64,000 nucleotides of DNA from Metallyticus violacea (Eukaryota; Arthropoda; Insecta; Mantodea; Metallyticidae): assembly GCA_030762175.1 (NCBI GenBank), contig JAUJEO010000019.1, forward strand, positions 4,160,001 through 4,224,000. Direction: 5' to 3'. A model generated the notes under the pieces. That model was not told the DNA's origin, did not search any database, and saw only the letters and a list, made by a program, of their open reading frames with translations. The position numbers and the translations under genes were made by a program. Every line of letters starts with the position of its first letter. Within the stretch, counting starts at the first letter, position 1. Positions 48,827 to 61,985 of the stretch are shown one piece after another.

Positions 48827-51040
48827 GTTGATGTTTTGAAATTCCTTATGATTAAATTTTTTTCCATTCTTATTTAAGATAACTGGTTCTCTTTCATTAT
48901 ACTAGTTTGATAGCCTTAGAAAACCATAAAATGAAGAAAGATTCGCGAAAAGAAAAGATTTATTTCGATGGTAGGAAACTTCATTAGAATCACTTTTTTT
49001 CCGTTCTAATTTGAGATAACTGGTTCTCTTTCATTATACTAGTTTGATAGCGTTAGAAAAGCATATTATACGGTAAGAATCTCGAAAAGAAAAAAATTTT
49101 TTTTCGAAGTTTGGAAACTTCATTAGAAATAATTTTTTTCCGTTCTTATTTGAGATAACTGGTTCTCTTTCATTATACTTGTTTGATAGCCTTAGAAAAG
49201 CATATTGTGCGGAAAGAATCTCGAAAAGAAAAAAAAAATTTTTCGAAGTTTGGAAACTTCATTAGAATCACTTTTTTTCCGTTCTTATTTGAGATAACTG
49301 GTTCTCTTTCATTACACTAGTTTGATAGCCTTAGAAAAGCATATAATGCGGAAAGAATCTCGAAAAGAAAAAAAATTTTTTTCGATGGTTGGAAAGTTCA
49401 TTAGAATCAATTTTTTTCCATTCTTATTTGAGATAACTGGTTCTCTTTCATTATACTAGTTTGATAGCCATAGAAAACCATAAAATGAAGAAAGATTCGC
49501 GAAAAGAAAAGATTTATTTTGATGGTTGGAAACTTCAATAGAATCAATTTTTTTCCGTTCTTATTTGAGATATATGGTTCTCTTTCATTATACTAATTTG
49601 ATAGCATTAGAAAAGCATATTATGCTGAAAGAATCTCGAAAAGAAAAAAAATTTTTTTCGAAGTTTTGAAACTTCATTAGAATCACTTTTTTTCCGTTCT
49701 TATTTGAGATAACTGGTTCTCTTTCATTATACTAGTTTGATAGCCTTAGAAAAGCATATTATGCGGAAAGAATCTCGAAAAGAAAAAAAATTTTTTTCGA
49801 AGTTTGGAAACTTCATTATAATCACTTTATTTCCGTTCTTATTTGAGATAACTGGTTCTCTTGTATTATACTAGTTTGATAGCCTTAGAAAAGCATATAA
49901 TGCGGAAAGAATCTCGAAAAGAAAAAAAATTTTTTTCGATGGTTGGAAACTTCATTAGAATCAATTTTTTTCCATTCTTATTTGAGATAACTAGTTCTCT
50001 TTCATTATACTAGTTTGATAGCCATAGAAAACCATAAAATGAAGAAAGATTCGCGAAAAGAAAAGATTTATTTTGATGGTTGGAAACTTCATTAGAATGA
50101 ATTTTTTTCCGTTCTTATTTGATATATATGGTTCTCTTTCATTATACTAGTTTGATAGCCTTAGAAAAGCATATTATGCGGAAAGAATCTCGAAAAGAAA
50201 AAAAATTTTTTTCGAAGTTTTGAAACTTCATTAGAATCACTTTTTTTCCGTTCTTATTTGAGATATATGGTTCTCTTTCATTATACTATTTTGATAGCCT
50301 TACAAAAGCATATTATGTGGAAAGAATCTCGAAAAGAAAAAAAATTTTTTTCGAAGGTTTGAAACTTCATTAGAATCACATTTTTTCCGTTCTTATTTGA
50401 GATAACTGGTTCTCTTGCATTATACTAGTTTGATAGCCTTAGAAAAGCATATAATGCGGAAAGAATCTCGAAAAGAAAAAAAATTTTTTTCGATGATTGG
50501 AAACTTCATTAGAATCAATTTTTTTCCTTTCTTATTTGAGATAACTAGTTCTCTTTCATTATACTAGTTTGATAGCCATAGAAAACCATAAAAAGAAGAA
50601 AAATTCGCGAAAAGAAAAGATTTATTTCGATGGTTGGAAACTTCATTAGAATCACTTTTTTTCCGTTCTTATTTGAGATAACTGGTTCTCTTTCATTATA
50701 CTAGTTTGATAGCTTTAGAAAGGCATATTATACGGAAAGAATCTCGAAAAGAAAAAACTTTTTTTCGAAGTTTGGAAACTTCATTAGAATCCATTTTTTT
50801 CCGTTCTTATTTGAGATAACTGGTTCTCTTTCATTATACTAGTTTGATAGCATCAGAAAAGCATATTATGCGCAAAGAATCTCGAAAAGAAAAAAAAAAT
50901 TTTTCGAAGTTTGGAAACTTCGTTAGAATCACTTTTTTTCCGTTCTTATTTGAGATAACTGGTTCTCTTTCATTATACTAGTTTGAGAGCCTCAGAAAAG
51001 CATATTATGCGCAAAGAATCTCGAAAGAAAAAAATTTTTT
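48827..51040 (+). repeat. Higher-order repeat unit, 16 monomers (2214 bp)
   Basis: Delimited by the g of 'gttgatgttttgaaattcc' at 48827 and 51041. A second marker, the g before 'aaaaaacttttttt', gives the same length (48537 to 50751, 2214 bp). Compared with the next unit it lacks four adjacent monomers ('gcagtaag', 'gaaagg'/'ccttatgattc', 'gaaaatattt', 'catatgcgg'). It passes directly from a 'gaagttttgaaac' monomer to the 'ttatgtgg' monomer near 50250-50320. Confidence 0.88.
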
Positions 51041-53800
51041 GTTGATGTTTTGAAATTCCTTATGATTAAATTTTTTTCCATTCTTATTTAAGATAACTGG
51101 TTCTCTTTCATTATACTAGTTTGATAGCCTTAGAAAACCATAAAATGAAGAAAGATTCGCGAAAAGAAAAGATTTATTTCGATGGTAGGAAACTTCATTA
51201 GAATCACTTTTTTTCCGTTCTAATTTGAGATAACTGGTTCTCTTTCATTATACTAGTTTGATAGCGTTAGAAAAGCATATTATACGGTAAGATCCTCGAA
51301 AAGAAAAAAAATTTTTTTCGAAGTTTGGAAACTTCATTAGAAATAATTTTTTTCCGTTCTTATTTGAGATAACTGGTTCTCTTTCATTATACTTGTTTGA
51401 TAGCCTTAGAAAAGCATATTGTGCGGAAAGAATCTCGAAAAGAAAAAAAAAATTTTTCGAAGTTTGGAAACTTCATTAGAATCACTTTTTTTCCGTTCTT
51501 ATTTGAGATAACTGGTTCTCTTTCATTATACTAGTTTGATAGCCTTAGAAAAGCATATAATGCGGAAAGAATCTCGAAAAGAAAAAAAATTTTTTTCGAT
51601 GGTTGGAAAGTTCATTAGAATCAATTTTTTTCCATTCTTATTTGAGATAACTGGTTCTCTTTCATTATACTAGTTTGATAGCCATAGAAAACCATAAAAT
51701 GAAGAAAGATTCGCGAAAAGAAAAGATTTATTTTGATGGTTGGAAACTTCAATAGAATCAATTTTTTTCCGTTCTTATTTGAGATATATGGTTCTCTTTC
51801 ATTATACTAATTTGATAGCATTAGAAAAGCATATTATGCTGAAAGAATCTCGAAAAGAAAAAAAATTTTTTTCGAAGTTTTGAAACTTCATTAGAATCAC
51901 TTTTTTTCCGTTCTTATTTGAGATAACTGGTTCTCTTTCATTATACTAGTTTGATAGCCTTAGAAAAGCATATTATGCGGAAAGAATCTCGAAAAGAAAA
52001 AAAATTTTTTTCGAAGTTTGGAAACTTCATTAGAATCACTTTATTTCCGTTCTTATTTGAGATAACTGGTTCTCTTGTATTATACTAGTTTGATAGCCTT
52101 AGAAAAGCATATAATGCGGAAAGAATCTCGAAAAGAAAAAAAATTTTTTTCGATGGTTGGAAACTTCATTAGAATCAATTTTTTTCCATTCTTATTTGAG
52201 ATAACTAGTTCTCTTTCATTATACTAGTTTGATAGCCATAGAAAACCATAAAATGAAGAAAGATTCGCGAAAAGAAAAGATTTATTTTGATGGTTGGAAA
52301 CTTCATTAGAATGAATTTTTTTCCGTTCTTATTTGAGATATATGGTTCTCTTTCATTATACTAGTTTGATAGCCTTAGAAAAGCATATTATGCGGAAAGA
52401 ATCTCGAAAAGAAAAAAAATTTTTTCGAAGTTTTGAAACTTCATTAGAATCACTTTTTTTCCGTTCTTATTTGAGATAACTGGTTCTCTTTCATTATACT
52501 AGTTTGATAGCCTTAGAAAAGCATATTATGCAGTAAGAATCTCGAAAGAAAAAAAATTTTTTTCGAAGTTTGGAAAGTTCATTAGAATCACTTTTTTTCC
52601 GTTCTTATTTGAGATAACTGGTTTTCTTTCATTATACTAGTTTGATAGCCTTAGAAAAGCATATAATGCGGAAAGAATCTCGAAAGGAAAAAAATTTTTT
52701 TTGATGTTTTGAAATTCCTTATGATTCAATTTTTGTCCATTCTTATTTGAGATAACTGGTTCTCTTTCATTATACTAGTTTGATAGCCTTAGAAAACCAT
52801 AAAATGAAGAAAGATTCGCGAAAAGAAAATATTTATTTTGATGGTTGGAAACTTCATTAGAATCAATTTTTTTCCGTTCTTATTTGAGATATATGGTTCT
52901 CTTTCATTATACTATTTTGATAGCCTTACAAAAGCATATGCGGAAAGAATCTCGAAAAGAAAAAAATTTTTTTTCGAAGTTTTGAAACTTCATTAGAATC
53001 ACTTTTTTCCGTTCTTATTTGAGATATATGGTTCTCTTTCATTATACTATTTTGATAGCCTTACAAAAGCATATTATGTGGAAAGAATCTCGAAAAGAAA
53101 AAAAAATTTTTTCGAAGGTTTGAAACTTCATTAGAATCACATTTTTTCCGTTCTTATTTGAGATAACTGGTTCTCTTGCATTATACTAGTTTGATAGCCT
53201 TAGAAAAGCATATAATGCGGAAAGAATCTCGAAAAGAAAAAAAAAATTTTTCGATGATTGGAAACTTCATTAGAATCAATTTTTTTCCATTCTTATTTGA
53301 GATAACTAGTTCTCTTTCATTATACTAGTTTGATAGCCATAGAAAACCATAAAAAGAAGAAAGATTCGCGAAAAGAAAAGATTTATTTCGATGGTTGGAA
53401 ACTTCATTAGAATCACTTTTTTTCCGTTCTTATTTGAGATAACTGGTTCTCTTTCATTATACTAGTTTGATAGCTTTAGAAAGGCATATTATACGGAAAG
53501 AATCTCGAAAAGAAAAAACTTTTTTTCGAAGTTTGGAAACTTCATTAGAATAATTTTTTTTCCGTTCTTATTTGAGACAACTGGTTCTCTTTCATTATAC
53601 TAGTTTGATAGCATCAGAAAAGCATATTATGCGCAAAGAATCTCGAAAAAAAAAAAAAAATTTTCGAAGTTTGGAAACTTCGTTAGAATCACTTTTTTTC
53701 CGTTCTTATTTGAGATAACTGGTTCTCTTTCATTATACTAGTTTGATAGCCTCAGAAAAGCATATTATGCGCAATGAATCTCGAAAGAAAAAAATTTTTT
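51041..53800 (+). repeat. Higher-order repeat unit, 20 monomers (2760 bp)
   Basis: The fullest unit of this local array; the second marker gives 2761 bp (50751 to 53512). It shares with the previous unit private variants such as 'tatgctgaaag' (49622 and 51836) and 'gatggtaggaaac' (48968 and 51182), so these two are sister copies. It retains both the four monomers missing from the 16-monomer unit and the three missing from the 17-monomer unit. Confidence 0.88.
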
Positions 53801-56146
53801 GTTGATGTTTTGAAATTCCTTATGATTAAATTTTTTTCCATTCTTATTTAAGATAACTGGTTCTCTTTCATTATACTAGTTTGATAGCCTTAGAAAACCA
53901 TAAAATGAAGAAAGATTCGCGAAAAGAAAAGATTTATTTCGATGGTTGGAAACCTCATTAGAATCACTTTTTTTCCGTTCTAATTTGAGATAACTGGTTC
54001 TCTTTCATTATACTAGTTTGATAGCGTTAGAAAAGCATATTATACGGTAAGAATCTCGAAAAGAAAAAAATTTTTTTTCGAAGTTTAGAAACTTCATTCG
54101 AAATAATTTTTTTCCGTTCTTATTTGAGATAACTGGTTCTCTTTCATTATACTTGTTTGATAGCCTTAGAAAAGCATATTGTGCGGAAAGAATCTCGAAA
54201 AGAAAAAAAAATTTTTTCGAAGTTTGGAAACTTCATTAGAATCACTTTTTTTCCGTTCTTATTTCAGATAACTGGTTCTCTTTCATTATACTAGTTTGAT
54301 AGCCTTAGAAAAGCATATAATGCGGAAAGAATCTCGAAAAGAAAAAAATTTTTTTCGATGGTTGGAAAGTTCATTAGAATCAATTTTTTTCCATTCTTAT
54401 TTGAGATAACTGGTTCTCTTTCATTATACTAGTTTGATAGCCATAGAAAACCATAAAATGAAGAAAGATTCGCGAAAAGAAAAGATTTATTTTGATGGTT
54501 GGAAACTTCAATAGAATCAATTTTTTTCCGTTCTTATTTGAGATATATGGTTCTCTTTCTTTATACTAATTTGATAGCATTAGAAAAGCATATTATGCGG
54601 AAAGAATCTCGAAAAGAAAAAAAATTTTTTTCGAAGTTTTGAAACTTCATTAGAATCACTTTTTTTCCGTTCTTATTTGAGATAACTGGTTCTCTTTCAT
54701 TATACTAGTTTGATAGCCTTAGAAAAGCATATTATGCGGAAAGAATCTCGAAAAGAAAAAAAATTTTTTCGAAGTTTTGAAACTTCATTAGAATCACTTT
54801 TTTTCCGTTCTTATTTGAGATAACTGGTTCTCTTTCATTATACTAGTTTGATAGCCTTAGAAAAGCATATTATGCAGTAAGAATCTCGAAAGAAAAAAAA
54901 TTTTTTTCGAAGTTTGGAAAGTTCATTAGAATCACTTTTTTTCCGTTCTTATTTGAGATAACTGGTTTTCTTTCATTATACTAGTTTGATAGCCTTAGAA
55001 AAGCATATAATGCGGAAAGAATCTCGAAAGGAAAAAAATTTTTTTTGATGTTTTGAAATTCCTTATGATTCAATTTTTGTCCATTCTTATTTGAGATAAC
55101 TGGTTCTCTTTCATTATACTAGTTTGATAGCCTTAGAAAACCATAAAATGAAGAAAGATTCGCGAAAAGAAAATATTTATTTTGATGGTTGGAAACTTCA
55201 TTAGAATCAATTTTTTTCCGTTCTTATTTGAGATATATGGTTCTCTTTCATTATACTATTTTGATAGCCTTACAAAAGCATATGCGGAAAGAATCTCGAA
55301 AAGAAATAAATTTTTTTTCGAAGTTTTGAAACTTCATTAGAATCACTTTTTTTCCGTTCTTATTTGAGATATATGGTTCTCTTTCATTATACTATTTTGA
55401 TAGCCTTACAAAAGCATATTATGTGGAAAGAATCTCGAAAAGAAAAAAAAATTTTTTCGAAGGTTTGAAACTTCATTAGAATCACATTTTTTCCGTTCTT
55501 ATTTGAGATAACTGGTTCTCTTGCATTATACTAGTTTGATAGCCTTAGAAAAGCATATAATGCGGAAAGAATCTCGAAAAGAAAAAAAAATTTTTTCGAT
55601 GATTGGAAACTTCATTAGAATCAATTTTTTTCCATTCTTATTTGAGATAACTAGTTCTCTTTCATTATACTAGTTTGATAGCCATAGAAAACCATAAAAA
55701 GAAGAAAGATTCGCGAAAAGAAAAGATTTATTTCGATGGTTGGAAACTTCATTAGAATCACTTTTTTTCCGTTCTTATTTGAGATAACTTTTTCTCTTTC
55801 ATTATACTAGTTTGATAGCTTTAGAAAGGCATATTATACGGAAAGAATCTCGAAAAGAAAAAACTTTTTTTCGAAGTTTGGAAACTTCATTAGAATCACT
55901 TTTTTTCCGTTCTTATTTGAGATAACTGGTTCTCTTTCATTATACTAGTTTGATAGCATCAGAAAAGCATATTATGCGCAAAGAATCTCGAAAAGAAAAA
56001 AAAAATTTTTCGAAGTTTGGAAACTTCGTTAGAATCACTTTTTTTCCGTTCTTATTTGAGATAACTGGTTCTCTTTCATTATACTAGTTTGATAGCCTCA
56101 GAAAAGCATATTATGCGCAAAGAATCTCGAAAGAAAAAAATTTTTT
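53801..56146 (+). repeat. Higher-order repeat unit, 17 monomers (2346 bp)
   Basis: Delimited by 'gttgatg' at 53801 and 56147; the second marker gives 2345 bp (53512 to 55857). Relative to the 20-monomer unit it lacks three adjacent monomers ('ttgtattatac', 'gataactagttctc' and the type C monomer with 'agaatgaattt'). It keeps the 'gcagtaag' to 'catatgcgg' series. The variant 'tatgcggaaag' replaces 'tatgctgaaag'. No gene is seen. Confidence 0.88.
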
Positions 56147-57120
56147 GTTGATGTTTTGAAATTCCTTATGATTAAATTTTTTTCCATTCTTATTTAAGAT
56201 AACTGGTTCTCTTTCATTATACTAGTTTGATAGCCTTAGAAAACCATAAAATGAAGAAAGATTCGCGAAAAGAAAAGATTTATTTCGATGGTTGGAAACT
56301 TCATTAGAATCACTTTTTTTCCGTTCTAATTTGAGATAACTGGTTCTCTTTCATTATACTAGTTTGATAGCGTTAGAAAAGCATATTATACGGTAGGAAT
56401 CTCGAAAAGAAAAAAATTTTTTTTTGAAGTTTGGAAACTTCATTGGAAATAATTTTTTTCCGTTCTTATTTGAGATAACTGGTTCTCTTTCATTATACTT
56501 GTTTGATAGCCTTAGAAAAGCATATTGTGCGGAAAGAATCTCGAAAAGAAAAAAAAATTTTTTCGAAGTTTGGAAAATTCATTAGAATCACTTTTTTTCC
56601 GTTCTTATTTGAGATAACAGGTTCTCTTTCATTATACTAGTTTGATAGACTTAGAAAAGCATATAATGCGGAAAGAATCTCGAAAAGAAAAAAAATTTTT
56701 TTCGATGGTTGGAAAGTTCACTAGAATCAATTTTTTTCCATTCTTATTTGAGATAACTGGTTCTCTTTCATTATACTAGTTTGATAGCCATAGATAACCA
56801 TAAAATGAAGAAAGATTCGCGAAAAGAAATGATTTATTTTGATGGTTGGAAACTTCAATAGAATCAATTTTTTTCCGTTCTTATTTGAGATATATGGTTC
56901 TCTTTCATTATACTAATTTGATAGCATTAGAAAGGCATATTATGCGGAAAGAATCTCGAAAAGAAAAAAAATTTTTTTCGAAGTTTTGAAACTTCTTTAG
57001 AATCACTTTTTTTCCGTTCTTATTTGAGATAACTGGTTCTCTTTCATTATACTAGTTTGATAGCCTTAGAAAAGCATATTATGCGGAAAGAATCTCGAAA
57101 AGAAAAAAAAAAATTTTTCG
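56147..57120 (+). repeat. Partial fourth higher-order unit
   Basis: About seven monomers continue the same order ('gttgatg', 'gttctaatttgag', 'tatacggtagg', 'aataattttttt', 'gttggaaagttcactag', 'actaatttgatagcatt'). The sequence then leaves the unit at about 57120 with 'cgaaattttgaaacttaatt', followed by 'gaatttctttttttcc', entering block 1 sequence. No gene is seen. Confidence 0.82.
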
Positions 57121-57921
57121 AAATTTTGAAACTTAATTAGAATTTCTTTTTTTCCGTTCTTATTTGAGATAACTGGTTCTCTTTCATTATACTAGTTTGA
57201 TAGCCTTTGAAAATCATATTATACGGAAAGAATCTCGAAAAAAAAAAATTTTTTTTCGAAGTTTGGAAACTTCATTAGAATCACTTTTTTTCCGTTCTTA
57301 TTTGAGATAACTGGTTCTCTTTCATTATACTAGTTTGATAGCCTTAGAAAAGCATATTGTGCGGAAAGAATCTCGAAAAGAAAAAAAATTTTTTCGAAGT
57401 TTGGAAACTTCATTAGAATCACTTTTTTTCCGTTCTTATTTGAGATAACTGGTTCTCTTTCATTATACTAGTTTGATAGCCTTAGAAAAGCATATTGTGC
57501 CGAAAGAATATCGAAAAGAAAAAAAATTTTTTTCGAAGTTTGAAACTTCATTAGAATCACTTTTTTTCCGTTCTTATTTGAGATAACTGGTTCTCTTTCA
57601 TTATACTAGTTTGATAGCTTTAGAAAAGCATATAATGCGGAAAGAATCTCGAAAAGAAAAAAAATTTTTTTCGATGGTTGGAAACTTCATTAGAATCAAT
57701 TTTTTTCCATTCTTATTTGAAATAACTGGTTCTCTTTCATTATACTAGTTTGATAGCCATAGAAAACCATAAAATGAAGAAAGATTTGCGAAAAGAAAAG
57801 ATTTATTTTGATGGTTGGAAACTTCATTAGAATCAATTTTTTTCCGTTCTTATTAGAGATATATGGTTCTCTTTCATCATACTATTTTGATAGCCTTACA
57901 AAAGCATATTATGCGGAAAGA
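57121..57921 (+). repeat. Entry into block 1 sequence, fourth copy
   Basis: About six monomers match the order at 14.75-15.2 and 17.05-17.8 kb: 'gccttttgaaaatc'-like (near 57205), 'tattgtgcgg', 'gtgccgaaagaatatcg' (57500), then B and C monomers, leading to the 'gagtctcg' monomer at 57920. No gene is seen. Confidence 0.78.
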
Positions 57922-60534
57922 GTCTCGAAAAAAAAATTTTTTTCGAAGTTTTGAAACTTCAATAGAATCACTTTTTTTCCGTTCCTATTTGAGATAACTG
58001 GTTCTCTTTCATTATACTAGTTTGATAGCCTTAGAAAACCATATTATGCGGTAAGAATCTCGAAAAGAAAAAAAAAATTTTTCGAAGTTTTGAAAATTCA
58101 TTAGAATCACTTTTTGTCCGTTCTTATTTGAGATAACTGGTTCTCTTTCATTATACTAGTTTGATAGCCTTAGAATAGCATATTGTGCGGAAAGAATCTC
58201 GAAAAGAAAAAAAATTTTTTTCGAAGTTTGGAAACTTCATTAGAATCACTTTTTTTCCGTTCTTATTTGAGATAACTGGTTCTCTTTCATTATACTAGTT
58301 TGATAGCCATAGAAAACCATAAAATGAAGAAAGGAAAAGATTTATTTTGATGGTTGGAAACTTAATTAGAATCAATTTTTTTCCGTTCTTATTTGAGATA
58401 ACTGGTTCTCTTTCATTTTGCTAGTTTGATAGATTTAGAAAAGCATATAATGCGGAAAGAATCTCGAAAAGAAAAAAAAATTTTTTCGATGGTTGGAAAC
58501 TTCATTAGAATCAATTTCTTTCCGTTCTTATTTGAGATATATGTTTGTCTATCATTATACTAGTTTGATAGCCTTAGAAAAGCATATTATGCGGAAAGAA
58601 ATTAGAAAAGAAAAAAATTTTTTTTCGAAGTTTGGAAACTTCATTAGAATCACTTTTTTTTCCATTCTTATTTGAGTTAACTGGTTCTCTTTCATTATAC
58701 TAGTTTGATAGCCTTAGAAAACCATAAAATGAAGAAAGATTCGCGAAAAGAAAAGATTTATTTCGATGGTTGGAAACTTCATGAGAATCAATTTTTATCC
58801 GTTCTTATTTGAGATAACTGGTTCTCTTTCATTTTGCTAGTTTGATAGCTGTAGAAAGGCATATTATGCGGAAAGAATCTCGAAAAGAAAAAAAAATTTT
58901 TTTCAAAGTTTGGAAACTTCATTAGAATCACTTTTTTCCGTTCTTATTTCAGATATATGGTTCTCTTTCATTATACTATTTTGATAGCCTTACAAAAGCA
59001 TATTATGCGGAAAGAATCTCGAAAAGAAAAAAAAAATTTTTCGAAGGTTTGAAACTTCATTAGAATCACTTTTTTTCCGTTCTTATTGAGATAACTGGTT
59101 CTCTTCCATTATACTAGTTTGATAGCCTTAAAAAGCATATAATGCGGAAAGAATCTCGAAAAGAAAAAAAAATTTTTCGATGATTGGAAACTTCATTAGA
59201 ATCAGTTTTTTTCCATTCTTATTTGAGATAACTAGTTCTCTTTCATTATACTAGTTTGATAGCCATAGAAAACCATAAAATGAAGAAAGATTCGCGAAAA
59301 AAAAGATTTATTTCGATGGTTGGAAACTTCATTAGAATCACTTTATTTCCGTTCTTATTTGAGATAACTGGTTCTCTTTCATTATACTAGTTTGATAGCT
59401 TTAGAAAAGCATATTATACGGAAAGAATCTCTAAAAGAAAAAAATTTTTTTTCGAAGTTTGGAAACTTCATTAGAATCACTTTTTTTCCGTTCTTATTTG
59501 AGATAACTGGTTCTCTTTCATTATACTTGTTTGATAGCATCAGAAAAGCATATTATGCGCAAAGAATATCGAAAAGAAAAAAAATTTTTTTCGAAGTTTT
59601 GAAACTTCATTAGAATCACTTTTTTTCCGTTCTTATTTGAGATAACTGGTTCTCTTTCATTATACTAGTTTGATAGCCTTAGAAAAGCATATTATGCGGA
59701 AAGAATCTCGAAAAGAAAAAAAAATTTTTTCGAAGTTTTGAAACTTCATTAGAATTTCTTTTTTTCCGTTCTTATTTGAGATAACTGGTTCTCTTTCATT
59801 ATACTAGTTTGATAGCCTTTGAAAATCATATTATACGGAAAGAATCACGAAAAGAAAAAATTTTTTTTTCGAAGTTTGGAAACTTCATTAGAATCACTTT
59901 TTTTCCGTTCTTATTTGAGATAACTGGTTCTCTTTCATTATACTAGTTTGATAGCCTTAGAAAAGCATATTGTGCGGAAAGAATCTCGAAAAGAAAAAAA
60001 TTTTTTTCGAAGTTTGGAAAATTCATTAGAATCACTTTTTTTCCGTTCTTATTAGAGATAACTGGTTCTCTTTCATTATACTAGTTTGATAGCCTTAGAA
60101 AAGCATATTGTGCCGAAAGAATATCGAAAAGAAAAAAAATTTTTTTCCAAGTTTGAAACTTCATTAGAATCACTTTTTTTCCGTTCTTATTTGAGATAAC
60201 TGGTTCTCTTTCATTATACTAGTTTGATAGCCTTAGAAAAGCATATAATGCGGAAAGAATCTCGAAAAGAAAAAAAATTTTTTTCGATGGTTGGAAACTT
60301 CATTAGAATCAATTTTTTTCCATTCTTATTTGAAATAACTGGTTCTCTTTCATTATACTAGTTTGATAGCCATAGAAAACCATAAAATGAAGAAAGATTT
60401 GCGAAAAGAAAAGATTTATTTTGATGGTTGGAAACTTCATTAGAATCAATTTTTTTCCGTTCTTATTTGAGATATATGGTTCTCTTTCATTATACTATTT
60501 TAATAGCCTTACAAAAGCATATTATGTGGAAAGA
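57922..60534 (+). repeat. Higher-order repeat unit, 19 monomers (2613 bp)
   Basis: Delimited by 'gtctcgaaaaaaaaa' at 57922 and 60535; a second marker (58493 to 61107) gives 2614 bp. The unit is a shortened descendant of block 1, with the 11-bp-deleted type C monomer near 58325, 'gatatatgtttgtctatc' near 58535 and 'gaatttctttttttcc' near 59753. In block 1 itself the 'gtctcg' monomer does not recur at this spacing, so this tandem array is local. No gene is seen. Confidence 0.87.
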
Positions 60535-61985
60535 GTCTCGAAAAAAAAATTTTTTTTCGAAGTTTTGAAACTTCAATAGAATCACTTTTTTTCCGTTCTT
60601 ATTTGAGATAACTGGTTCTCTTTCATTATACTAGTTTGATAGCCTTAGAAAACCATATTATGCGGTAAGAATCTCGAAAAGAAAAAAAAATTTTTTCGAA
60701 GTTTTGAAAATTCATTAGAATCACTTTTTGTCCGTTCTTATTTGAGATAACTGGTTCTCTTTCATTATACTAGTTTGATAGCCTTAGAATAGCATATTGT
60801 GCGGAAAGAATCTCGAAAAGAAAAAAAATTTTTTTCGAAGTTTGGAAACTTCATTAGAATCACTTTTTTTCCGTTCTTATTTGAGATAACTGGTTCTCTT
60901 TCATTATACTAGTTTGATAGCCATAGAAAACCATAAAATGAAGAAAGGAAAAGATTTATTTTGATGGTTGGAAACTTAATTAGAATCAATTTTTTTCCGT
61001 TCTTATTTGAGATAACTGGTTCTCTTTCATTTTGCTAGTTTGATAGATTTAGAAAAGCATATAATGCGGAAAGAATCTCGAAAAGAAAAAAAAATTTTTT
61101 CGATGGTTGGAAACTTCATTAGAATCAATTTCTTTCCGTTCTTATTTGAGATATATGTTTGTCTATCATTATACTAGTTTGATAGCCTTAGAAAAGCATA
61201 TTATGCGGAAAGAAATTAGAAAAGAAAAAAATTTTTTTTCGAAGTTTGGAAACTTCATTAGAATCACTTTTTTTTCCATTCTTATTTGAGTTTACTGGTT
61301 CTCTTTCATTATACTAGTTTGATAGCCTTAGAAAACCATAAAATGAAGAAAGATTCGCGAAAAGAAAAGGTTTATTTCGATGGTTGGAAACTTCATGAGA
61401 ATCAATTTTTATCCGTTCTTATTTGAGATAACTGGTTCTCTTTCATTTTGCTAGTTTGATAGCTGTAGAAAGGCATATTATGCGGAAAGAATCTCGAAAA
61501 GAAAAAAAAAATTTTTTCAAAGTTTGGAAACTTCATTAGAATCACTTTTTTCCGTTCTTATTTGAGATATATGGTTCTCTTTCATTATACTATTTTGATA
61601 GCCTTACAAAAGCATATTATGCGGAAAGAATCTCGAAAAGAAAAAAAAAATTTTTCGAAGGTTTGAAACTTCATTAGAATCACTTTTTTTCCGTTCTTAT
61701 TGAGAAAACTGGTTCTCTTCCATTATACTAGTTTGATAGCCTTAAAAAGCATATAATGCGGAAAGAATCTCGAAAAGAAAAAAAAAATTTTTCGATGATT
61801 GGAAACTTCATTAGAATCAGTTTTTTTCCATTCTTATTTGAGATAACTAGTTCTCTTTCATTATACTAGTTTGATAGCCATAGAAAACCATAAAATGAAG
61901 AAAGATTCGCGAAAAAAAAGATTTATTTCGATGGTTGGAAACTTCATTAGAATCACTTTATTTCCGTTCTTATTTGAGATAACTG
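60535..61985 (+). repeat. Higher-order repeat, shortened copy
   Basis: This follows 57922 to about 59372 and then stops. At about 61960-62010, 'ctttatttccg' is followed by 'gccttagaaaaccatatt', not by 'gctttagaaaagc' as at 59395. The sequence has jumped back to the equivalent of about 58000. The repeat distance here is 1371 bp (61107 to 62478), or ten monomers, against 19 in the previous unit. No gene is seen. Confidence 0.86.
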
